Origin: Tychonema sp. LEGE 07203
Lineage (GTDB): Bacteria; Cyanobacteriota; Cyanobacteriia; Cyanobacteriales; Microcoleaceae
Length of the DNA stretch: 64,000 nucleotides
NCBI RefSeq assembly: GCF_015207285.1
Contig: NZ_JADEXD010000005.1
Location: 16,364 to 80,363, forward strand
Reading direction: 5' to 3'
Part shown: piece by piece, positions 34,566 through 42,214 of the stretch
How positions within the stretch are numbered: the stretch's first letter is position 1
How the letters are laid out: each line of letters opens with the position of its first letter
Program-made: the position numbers and the translations under genes
The notes under the pieces: generated by a model
The model's input: only the letters and a program-made list of their open reading frames with translations
What the model was told of the DNA's origin: nothing
The model's database searches: none

Positions 34566-35738
34566 ATGGCATTAGGTCAAAACAAGCGAGCTGTAGGAGC
34601 ATTTTCTAATTACCGCGATACGGAACTAGCCCTGATGGAACTGCAAAGTACCGGGTTTCCGATGAATAAAGTTTCGGTAGTTGGTGAAAATCTCGATGGC
34701 AACGAAATAGGCGGCGCTAGCGCTGCTAAGGGTACCGACGAGAAAGTGGGGGGCGGCGCGAAAGCTGGCGCGACGGCGGGAGTCGTGACGGGCGGTTTGA
34801 TTGGCTTGCTCGGCAGCATTGGGGCGCTGGCGATTCCGGGAGTTGGCCCGATCGTGGCGGGGGGCGCGATCGCGACTCTGCTGGCCGATACTGTGGTGGG
34901 CGGTGCGATTGGGGCGGCAGCAGGCGGTTTGGTGGGCGGCTTAATAGGTTTGGGAGTTCCCGAAGACAAAGCTAAAGTTTATAGCGATCGCGTCTCCCGC
35001 GGAGAATACTTGGTATTCGTAGAAGGAACAGATGCCGAACTTGCCACTGCTGAAGGAATTATGAGCGTGCGGGGCATTCAGGATTGGGGCATTTACGATG
35101 TGCCGGCAGACACCGGCCGCAGAGCTTCGGCCCGCGACAAACGCGCCGTCGGGGTATTTTCAACCCGCCGCGAAACCGAGCACGCCCTGGGAGAACTTAG
35201 AACAGCCGGTTTTGACATGAATCGGGTTTCGGTGATCGCTAAAGATGCCGATGCTAAAGGGGACATCGCAGGGATTGACCTGCACGACAGCGCGGACAAC
35301 AAGGCCGATGAAGGGGCGACTAAGGGTGCGCTCACAGGCGGTACTTTGGGCGGTTTGACGGGCTTGTTGGTGGGTCTGGGCCTGGTGGCAATTCCGGGTA
35401 TCGGGCCGATTATGCTGGCAGGAGCCTCGGCTACGGCGATCGCCACTACGCTGGCAGGTACTGCTTTGGGCGCTGCAGCAGGTGGCTTGATCGGAGCTTT
35501 AGTCGGTATGGGAATTCCTGAAGAGGAAGCTAAAGTATACAACGATCGAGTGGCGAGAGGAGATTATTTGGTACTGGTTGACGGTAGCGAAGCAGAAATC
35601 GCTAAAGCTGAAACGATTCTGAGCCGCGGAGGCATTCAGCATTGGAACACCTACGACTATCCCAGCAGTGTCGATAGCGCTCGGGCAGATTACGGCGCTC
35701 CTGGCACTCCCGGCGTTGATACTACGGCTCGTATCTAA
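34566..35738 (+). CDS. Tandemly duplicated YflT/GSP17M-type protein with glycine-zipper helices
   Basis: 390 residues from ATG 34566, with AAGGAG six bases upstream. The product is an internal duplication: KRAVGAFSNYRDTELALMEL in the first half matches KRAVGVFSTRRETEHALGEL in the second, each followed by a YflT-like (general stress protein 17M) alpha/beta fold. Each half then has two Gly-rich hydrophobic helices (LIGLLGSIGALAIPGVGPIV and LTGLLVGLGLVAIPGIGPIM), and closes with EYLVFVEGTDAELATAE or DYLVLVDGSEAEIAKAE. The protein may associate with membranes by glycine zippers. A stress role is inferred from family only. Its TAA stop is the first three bases of a repeat element. Confidence 0.85.
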   Translation: MALGQNKRAVGAFSNYRDTELALMELQSTGFPMNKVSVVGENLDGNEIGGASAAKGTDEKVGGGAKAGATAGVVTGGLIGLLGSIGALAIPGVGPIVAGGAIATLLADTVVGGAIGAAAGGLVGGLIGLGVPEDKAKVYSDRVSRGEYLVFVEGTDAELATAEGIMSVRGIQDWGIYDVPADTGRRASARDKRAVGVFSTRRETEHALGELRTAGFDMNRVSVIAKDADAKGDIAGIDLHDSADNKADEGATKGALTGGTLGGLTGLLVGLGLVAIPGIGPIMLAGASATAIATTLAGTALGAAAGGLIGALVGMGIPEEEAKVYNDRVARGDYLVLVDGSEAEIAKAETILSRGGIQHWNTYDYPSSVDSARADYGAPGTPGVDTTARI

Positions 35739-35840
35739 GCTGCTACGCATCTAAATTCAATACAGAGACGGGCTATCCTGCCCATCCCACAATCATTGTA
35801 GAAAAACTGACTGTCAAAAAATTAGATGCAAAGCAGCTTA
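35736..35840. repeat. MITE-like element C variant supplying a stop codon
   Basis: 105 bp, TAAGCTGCTACGCATCTAAA to TAGATGCAAAGCAGCTTA; the ends pair over about 20 bases. The first three bases are the stop codon of the upstream gene. The interior is diverged from other copies. Confidence 0.75.
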
Positions 35841-37331
35841 TCACCCCAGTCAGGGCGCGACCGCCCACCCTCGGACTTGATACTTCCGATTTGGTTTGGC
35901 TATTGTTTCTGCCATCGGCAGGGCAGTCGCGCTCCTGCACTTGGATTGTGGATGGCGTGTTTAGCGCTTTGGCGGTAAAATTATCTCAAAAGTCGGCTTT
36001 TTCTCTGAAAGCTGGCTTTTGTTTTGTTCTGGAAACTTTAAAAAAGCGACAGCAGTCACAAAAAATGCCGCTCTATGTCAACTCCTAACCCATACAGAAT
36101 AAGTCATTGCCCGTGCTTGTATCTCAAATCTCAAATCTCAAATGGTACGATCTGTTAAAAGTTTAATTTTGATGGGCCCGCTGGGCTTTGGGTGCGATAG
36201 GTTCGATCGGCTCCCTTAATTTTTATCATCAAAAACGGTAGTGGTTTTTGAGTCTGTAACACTCACTACTGCTCGCTTGCAAACTCTGCAGTACGATCGA
36301 ATTCGATGGCATAAATTACAGCAGATATTGCTTGGTTAGTCAAATAGCGACTATCTTTAATTATGGGATGGGTAATTTCAGCAACTTAATACAGGTGAAG
36401 TAGCCCCTCCCGCGCGCCCAGGATCGTCCGCAGCCGTCGGCAACTATTAGAATAATAATATTGTCGGAGCCTTCGGTCAAGACTTAGACTGGTCATTGGC
36501 TGTAGCAGCCCAATTGTCGCTGGCAATACCTGCGGCATGAATAAAGTTTTTCTGGGAATGCCTCGGCGAAGCATTTGAGCCGCTCAGGAACAGCTTTTAT
36601 GTCCGGGAGCGCGTCTGGTGTCGGGATTTCTGTTAATTAGAACCGCAAGCGCTCATGGATCGAGTAAAGATTGACAGCAAGCACAGCATCGCGGGAGCAC
36701 GCCCCGGGCTCGCGGGTGATTTTTTCACGAAATCCCCCGCGAGAGACAGCCGCTTGTTTGCTTCGCCCGCGAGCAGTTCAGAACTCAGACGGAAACAGCC
36801 TTCCTGTAGGATTTCACTGGCACCGAACACAGTGGGGGGAGGTGAAACTAGCTGATCTGATCGGGTTCTGCTTTGATGGCGAGAGAACTCATCGGCCTGA
36901 AAGTAGAAGACATTCGGACTTGAAGCTTCGGGTTCTTATTTCTTTCTGGCAGTAATAAATTCGATCGCCAGTACCAGCAATTTTTCGGGTCAGCATGGGG
37001 CGGGAATGCCGCCAGCAATACCCCAAATAGGCGATCGACCTTGACAAGGACGATCGACAACTTCTCGGTATTTTGGTAAATTGTTAGCAGTTAATAGTTA
37101 GTGATTAGCAGTTAGTATAAATACAACTAACAATTAACAACTAACATCAACCGCCAACTAATTACCAGCAAAATAATAGTTACAGGGCTTACAGGTGGCG
37201 AGAAACTTGGTTTCTTCATGAATGCCGCGCTGAAAACACCCAGATTCTTTACGAGAAACCGGATTTTTTGTGAGCGATAACTAGGCGAGCAGGGTGATGC
37301 TAAAAATCAACCTGTTTTGATTGACAATTGT
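35841..37331. other. 1.5-kb region without a recognised gene
   Basis: No open frame here resembles a protein. There are GC-rich inverted repeats, for example CTCGCGGG (about 36709) with CCCGCGAG (about 36737), and a block with ATGGATCGAGTAAAG near 36655. Composition changes from A/T-rich to G/C-rich around 36550-36850. I checked by eye for tmRNA, RNase P RNA, SRP RNA and tRNA motifs and found none. A short CTCAAAT run occurs at 36122-36142. A structured RNA or a decayed gene remains possible. Confidence 0.35.
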
Positions 37332-37447
37332 TAAGCTGTTGCGGCATTTAAACTGTATGTCAAAAAACAATCTTCACAATGCGTGGGGAGTAGGGGTTGG
37401 GCAGGAGAGCCCGCCCTAAATATACAATTTAAATACGCGACAGCTTG
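37332..37447. repeat. MITE-like element C at 37.3 kb
   Basis: About 116 bp, TAAGCTGTTGCGGCATTTAA to ATTTAAATACGCGACAGCTT. It carries GCGTGGGGAGTAGGGGTTGG, the complement of the core in 13216-13332, so it lies in the opposite orientation. Heptamer repeats are at 37080-37150. Confidence 0.85.
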
Positions 37448-37551
37448 AGGTGGCAGTATTGGTTGAAAAAACATACTGCTAAACACGATAGTACAAATTT
37501 TCAGACAACATAGAACATCGAGAAATTAAGGAAACTAACTCTACTTTTTTT

Positions 37552-38613
37552 ATGAATTTCACTGAGATTTTAAGTGCCGATGAACTTTTAACTAGACATA
37601 GAAACGGGGAACGAGATTTTCGAGGAGCGAACCTCATCGCAGCTCATTTGATTGAAGCTAATCTCAGTCGAACAAATTTGAGCAACGCTAATTTAAAAGG
37701 GGCAAACTTAATTAGAAGCAAACTAATTGGAGCTAATTTAAACGGCGCAGATTTGAGCGGGGCAAATTTATCTAAGGCGAAATTAATTGAAGCTAACCTC
37801 GGCAGTTCTAGTTTAACTGGAACTGTGGCGATCGGAGCCGATTTTAGCGGGGCAAATCTCAGCGGATCAATATTGTCTCACGCTGACTTTAGTAAAGCTG
37901 TTCTGACTGGAGCGAGTTTAGTAGGAGCGTGTTTGCTGAGCAACTCGAAACTAAGTGAGGCTAATTTGAGCGGGGCGACGCTTAGCCGAGCAATTATGAG
38001 CGGGGTTGATTTAAGCAAAGCAAATCTGACTAGATCCATTCTCAGCGAAGTGGATTTGAGCGGTGCAAATCTGAGCGGAGCAATTCTAATTCGGGCTTAT
38101 CTCAATCGCGGAAATCTCGGCGGCGTCAACTTGGTTGGGGCTTATTTGAGCGAAGCAAGTCTGCGGGAGGCCTCTGTTTGCGCTGCTGATTTGAGCGGTG
38201 CTGACTTGAGCGGTGCTGACTTGCAAGGTGCTAATTTAAATGGCTCTAATTTGAGCGGTGCTGACTTACAAGGAGCTAATTTAAGTAAAGCCAATTTAAA
38301 TGGTTTGATTCTGCACAATGCTGATTTGAGAGCTGCGAATTTGAACAAAACTTCTTTGCGGGGAGCTGATTTGAGCGGTGCTAATTTGTCGGGAGCTAGC
38401 TTGTTGGAAGCGGATTTGCGGGGAGCGAATTTGAGTCACGCCAATTTGTCGGGAGCGGGTTTGCTGCTGAGTTCTCTGACAGGGGCGAATTTGACAGGAA
38501 CTAATTTGTCGGAGGCTAATTTGATTGGGGCGAGCTTGAATGTTGATAATTTGAATGAAGCAGCTTTGGGCGGGGCGATTTTGCCGAATGGAGCTACTCA
38601 CAGCCGGGATTGA
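37552..38613 (+). CDS. Pentapeptide-repeat protein
   Basis: 353 residues, nearly all of them A(N/D)LXX repeats. The first 25 residues (MNFTEILSADELLTRHRNGE) are non-repetitive and resemble the usual lead-in of this family. The remainder runs from FRGANLIAAHL to GAILPNG, about 60 repeats, forming a right-handed quadrilateral beta-helix. Examples are ANLSGADLQGANLNGSNLS and GANLSHANLSG. Function cannot be inferred from the fold; some relatives bind gyrase, others have transport or structural roles. It is predicted cytosolic. Translation start is ATG 37552 after CTTTTTTT; no clear Shine-Dalgarno. Confidence 0.93.
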   Translation: MNFTEILSADELLTRHRNGERDFRGANLIAAHLIEANLSRTNLSNANLKGANLIRSKLIGANLNGADLSGANLSKAKLIEANLGSSSLTGTVAIGADFSGANLSGSILSHADFSKAVLTGASLVGACLLSNSKLSEANLSGATLSRAIMSGVDLSKANLTRSILSEVDLSGANLSGAILIRAYLNRGNLGGVNLVGAYLSEASLREASVCAADLSGADLSGADLQGANLNGSNLSGADLQGANLSKANLNGLILHNADLRAANLNKTSLRGADLSGANLSGASLLEADLRGANLSHANLSGAGLLLSSLTGANLTGTNLSEANLIGASLNVDNLNEAALGGAILPNGATHSRD

Positions 38614-38619
38614 TCTGTT

Positions 38620-38700
38620 GCAAGTTGTTAGTTGTTAGTTGTTAGTTGTTAGTTGGCAGTTGGCAGTTGGTTGTTGGTTGTTGGTTGTTGGTTGTTGCTA
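38620..38700. repeat. Heptamer array (GTTAGTT / GTTGGTT)
   Basis: About ten 7-bp units of AGTTGTT, GGCAGTT and GGTTGTT types immediately after the pentapeptide gene. The rest of the gap to 38971 holds CCGGGTTT half-palindromes near 38835-38860 and no gene. Confidence 0.75.
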
Positions 38701-38971
38701 TAAGAGACCTCTCCTAAAAGCCAAGAACAGGTTCTATGCCTGTTTCAAAATAACTCTTGGAAATGTCTAATAGCAAATATTAGACAGTTGATTCAAGTCT
38801 GGTTGAGTCGATTAACTATAATAGCTGTAAACCGGGTTTATTTGAGAAACTGGGTTTCTCACAAGCGTGGGTTTTAGAGCGATCTCAAATCCGGGTTTGG
38901 GTTCCCCTTTAGAAACCAGTCGGCCTTGGGGCCGACTTTGTTTGACTTTCTGGCGGTTGAAACCGCCCCCG

Positions 38972-39718
38972 TCACAACGGGGATGACTGGCGTTTAGTAT
39001 AATAGTGCTGGCGATTTTGGTTTATCCAATGAGATTCCGACCAATTCGGGTCGGGTTCGTGCGCTAAATGGAGGTAGATTAATTCGGGCGATCGACAAAA
39101 ATATCTATCCTCTCCCAAGTAGCGTTCAACCATATCTTGATCCTCTGCTCCCCAGCCAATAAATGTCTCATCCCATCCGCCTATTTCTATTAAGCGTTGG
39201 CGTTGAAATATGGGTGAAACTCCAAACCGCTCCCGCCGCGTCAAGTGCTTAAATAGGGCTGTCGGCATATCTTCTGGCGCAACTTTCAACTCTTCAATTA
39301 TGTCATAATTTTGCTCGAAATCCAGGCGGGAAGTATCGCACATCATTCGATAGCCAGTGACCAACATTTGGGAGGAAATTTGAGCCATTTTTAGATGGCG
39401 ATCGAGCGTATCTCGGTAAGGAATGAGATCGACATCAAAAGCTGTTACCCATTCCCCGCGCGATAGAGATAAACCTAAATTTAAAGCTTTGGTTTTATGA
39501 AAAGTTCCCGCCCAGGGAAGATAATTGTAGCTGATTGGTAGGTTGGTAATTTCTGGTAAAATCCAAGGTGAAGAAACCCGATCGAGTTCGATTAAAATAA
39601 TTTCGCAAATAGATAATAAATTTGAGGAAGCTTGAGTTTTCCACCACGCGAGTTGAGTTTTCAAATGCTGTTTGCGTTGGCGGTAGGTAACAATTAAAGA
39701 CAATTGAATTTCATTCAC
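38972..39718 (-). CDS. Galactosyltransferase-like (GT7 C-terminal motif) glycosyltransferase
   Basis: 248 residues from a GTG start at 39718. The beginning (IQLSLIVTYRQRKQHLKTQL) is a GT2-type entry strand, the centre has FHKTKALNLGLSLSRGEWV and FDVDLIPY with the DxD-like acidic pair, and the C-terminal signature GGWDETFIGWGAEDQDMVER is that of the beta-1,4-galactosyltransferase C-terminal family. The gene overlaps the preceding one by eight bases (GTGAATGA), so the pair are translationally coupled. This is the last gene of the four-gene minus-strand cluster that starts at 44461. The glycan it makes is unknown. Confidence 0.88.
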   Translation of the reverse strand: MNEIQLSLIVTYRQRKQHLKTQLAWWKTQASSNLLSICEIILIELDRVSSPWILPEITNLPISYNYLPWAGTFHKTKALNLGLSLSRGEWVTAFDVDLIPYRDTLDRHLKMAQISSQMLVTGYRMMCDTSRLDFEQNYDIIEELKVAPEDMPTALFKHLTRRERFGVSPIFQRQRLIEIGGWDETFIGWGAEDQDMVERYLGEDRYFCRSPELIYLHLAHEPDPNWSESHWINQNRQHYYTKRQSSPL

Positions 39719-40628
39719 AACTATAATTTTGGATAAAATTGGTGGTAATTTTCAAGAATTGAGGAGGTAAAATTGATGGTTGGGCTAAATCGCCAAAGAG
39801 AGCGCCTTTTGTGATAGATTGCAAGCAAGAGATGATATTGCGATCGCGCGTTTGCTGGGGCGGTAATTGCTGGTGATGTTGGTTGCGAGTCCCATCGCTA
39901 TGAGAAAGATGGATGACTTTCCCCGCGCTGCAGATCTCAATCCCCAACAGGGTAGCGCGAATTAGCAAATCTTGGTCTTCCCATCCCCAACCTGCAAAAT
40001 TTTGCTTGTACCCTCCTAAACATAATAGGGTTTGTTTGCGGGTACAGATCAAACCGCAGCCCGGTCGATCGCGATCGCCCGCCACCGCCTCTACAATATT
40101 AACAGCGGCAATCTGTTCGCGGATCTGGATGTTGTAAGTATAGCGTTCCCGCTTTAAAGCGGCTGTTTGCGGGCTAGACTCTTTTACAGTTTTCACGCAG
40201 CAAATAATCCCATTTTCTCGCGAGTTGGCAGGTGTTGGCAATAACTGCGGTAGATTTTTTACGGATTCTGCACCATTCTCGATCGATAATAATAATTTCC
40301 GACTACTTGGAGATAAAACAGAGTATAATAATTGTAAAATTGCGGGCTGGTTCCAGATAATATCCGCATCAGAAATTAGCAAATATTCGGCGGTGGCGCG
40401 GAGAATTCCTTGATTGATTAACTGAGCTTTATTAAAGTCGGATTGAGGATATTTTAACCACTCTATTTCTTTTAATTGGGCTAGAGCGTGTAAAGCAATT
40501 AAACATTGAGATTCTGTTGTTCCACCATCGCAAATAATGATTTTAGTGACCGGAAAGCCCACTAAAAGCGATCGCACGCAGTCGCCGATTTCAGGACGGT
40601 TCTTAAGGGGAATAATTACCTGTAACAT
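39711..40628 (-). CDS. Glycosyltransferase of the GT2/GT7-C type
   Basis: 305 residues. MLQVIIPLKNRPEIGDCVRS is a GT2 entry strand, FNKAQLINQGILRATAEYLL and ISDADIIW give the acidic metal motif, and GGYKQNFAGWGWEDQDLLIR the same GT7 C-terminal signature as the next gene. A region PGCGLICTRKQTLLCLGG carries two cysteines before it. It is the third gene of the cluster, 75 bp after the GT2 protein at 40704 and overlapping its follower. The two related glycosyltransferases may have arisen by duplication, yet their sequences differ strongly outside the motifs. Confidence 0.88.
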   Translation of the reverse strand: MLQVIIPLKNRPEIGDCVRSLLVGFPVTKIIICDGGTTESQCLIALHALAQLKEIEWLKYPQSDFNKAQLINQGILRATAEYLLISDADIIWNQPAILQLLYSVLSPSSRKLLLSIENGAESVKNLPQLLPTPANSRENGIICCVKTVKESSPQTAALKRERYTYNIQIREQIAAVNIVEAVAGDRDRPGCGLICTRKQTLLCLGGYKQNFAGWGWEDQDLLIRATLLGIEICSAGKVIHLSHSDGTRNQHHQQLPPQQTRDRNIISCLQSITKGALFGDLAQPSILPPQFLKITTNFIQNYSCE

Positions 40629-40703
40629 GATGTCTATAACAGTTTGAAAAAAGAGGGTAGCTCAACAAGGAATTGCCAAGTATAAAATCAATCTAAAATA
40701 GTA

Positions 40704-42119
40704 TTAGCTTGCCCAGTTTAGGGAAGAACCTGTGATATAATTGAGTTCGATCGCCTCTGCTGTCTTCAAAGGACGCAAATCTGGTAATTTACCCTCGCGC
40801 ACCGCCGCAGTATTCGCAATCGCTCTACTCTTGAGTTGCTGAATCAATTCTAAACGCACCGGAGCATTTAATCCAGTTTGTCGATCGGTAGTTAGCGAAC
40901 CGTCTCGGTGCCGGCGAAAATAAGCAAAGTCAGGAATATTAACTATTTTTGCAGCAAAGTGCGATCGCAGCAAAAACTCACTATCTCCAGAAAACCGCAA
41001 CCCCGTAGCAAAACCGCCCAATCTTAACACTAAATCCCGCGAAACTAAGCTAGTAGGGTGCAACAGCGGATGTCCCGGTTTTTCTGCTAGGGCGGCGCTG
41101 ACATTTAGAGGATAAACAACAGGTAACAGCATATCATCTTCAAACACGCGCAATTCCTGCGTTCCGACTAATTCAGCACCAGTATTTTCGGCTGCTGCTA
41201 ACAGCAATTCTAAGCGATTAGCGCTAGACCAATCATCAGCATCTTGGAACAAATAAGCATCATAATTTGTTAGTTCGATTGCCTGTTGAATTAAGCGGTA
41301 AGGCCCGACATTCAAAGCCGAAGCTAATAAAGTCACTCCCGGAAACTCTCGGACAATATCGATAGGTGGCGACTCTGAGCCATCATCAATCACCACAATA
41401 CCATCTAGAGGTCTAGTTTGAGCTACTAGAGACTGCAAGCAGCGATGTAGAAACTGTTCGCAGCGATAATGGGGAATCACCGCAAGGACGCGAGATTGAC
41501 CTGTTATTAAATGATTTGTTTTTGCATAATTGCTATTGAACATATTAATTTTATCTAAAATTTTGGAGGAGAAGTTAAGAGTTTTTGATTGACAATTATT
41601 CAATTTACAACTCTCATAATTTACCTTAGAAGTTCCCCAAGTAAAAGCAATTTTTTGCCGTTCTAATTCCCTGCCAACTGCTAAAAAAGTCCAGCAGTTT
41701 ATTTCTAAATGCGGTAGGGCGGCTTTTACCAAAGGCGTTGATGCAATCCAACCCAAGCTGGCGACAGGATATTGTTTGGCAGTTTCTGGCGGCAATTCCA
41801 CCGCTGGAGGTAAGGATGCTAGGGCTAAATTTGTTAGTTTGGGAGGCAGAAAATTTAATTGTCTATTAGCAGGTAAAATTGCTGTTAATTCAGTATTAAT
41901 TGTCTGCAAAATCTTCAAAACTGATGCCAAAGAGACAATTTTGAACTCGCCCCAATTACCGGGCGGGGTGTAAATTGTAATTCCACTATCAAGGATTGAG
42001 GGATTAAGGCTAATTACCTGTTTCAAGTCATAGGCTTGATTTTGCCAAGTGCCGATCGCCTTTATTTCCCAGTCAGGATTGCATTCGCCCAGTATAATTA
42101 AAGTTAAACTTACCATCAT
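40704..42119 (-). CDS. Glycosyltransferase (GT2 domain in C-terminal half) with unknown N-terminal domain
   Basis: 471 residues from ATG 42119; another ATG is the next codon, and TTG 42137 would add six residues. AGAGGT just upstream may be the ribosome binding site. The first 200 residues (SLTLIILGECNPDWEIKAIG) are unlike any family I know. The C-terminal half is a GT2 domain: RVLAVIPHYRCEQFLHRCLQ, GIVVIDDGSESPPI, and the DxD-like YLFQDADDWS. The end, LGGFATGLRFSGDSEFLLRS, is also typical of GT2 acceptors. It follows the adenylating-enzyme gene by 95 bp and precedes two GT7-like genes. Confidence 0.87.
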   Translation of the reverse strand: MMVSLTLIILGECNPDWEIKAIGTWQNQAYDLKQVISLNPSILDSGITIYTPPGNWGEFKIVSLASVLKILQTINTELTAILPANRQLNFLPPKLTNLALASLPPAVELPPETAKQYPVASLGWIASTPLVKAALPHLEINCWTFLAVGRELERQKIAFTWGTSKVNYESCKLNNCQSKTLNFSSKILDKINMFNSNYAKTNHLITGQSRVLAVIPHYRCEQFLHRCLQSLVAQTRPLDGIVVIDDGSESPPIDIVREFPGVTLLASALNVGPYRLIQQAIELTNYDAYLFQDADDWSSANRLELLLAAAENTGAELVGTQELRVFEDDMLLPVVYPLNVSAALAEKPGHPLLHPTSLVSRDLVLRLGGFATGLRFSGDSEFLLRSHFAAKIVNIPDFAYFRRHRDGSLTTDRQTGLNAPVRLELIQQLKSRAIANTAAVREGKLPDLRPLKTAEAIELNYITGSSLNWAS

Positions 42120-42214
42120 ACCTCTGCCAAAACTCAAAAACTATCTTATTAAAATTATCTGCGTTTACCTGCGTACATCTGCCTAAATCTGCGGTTTCGG
42201 CATCCAACCAAAAT

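Noticed and set aside
36361..37060. Candidate tmRNA, RNase P RNA or group II intron end in the gene-free region
   Set aside because: None of the invariant motifs of these RNAs were found by reading; only a local hairpin was seen.
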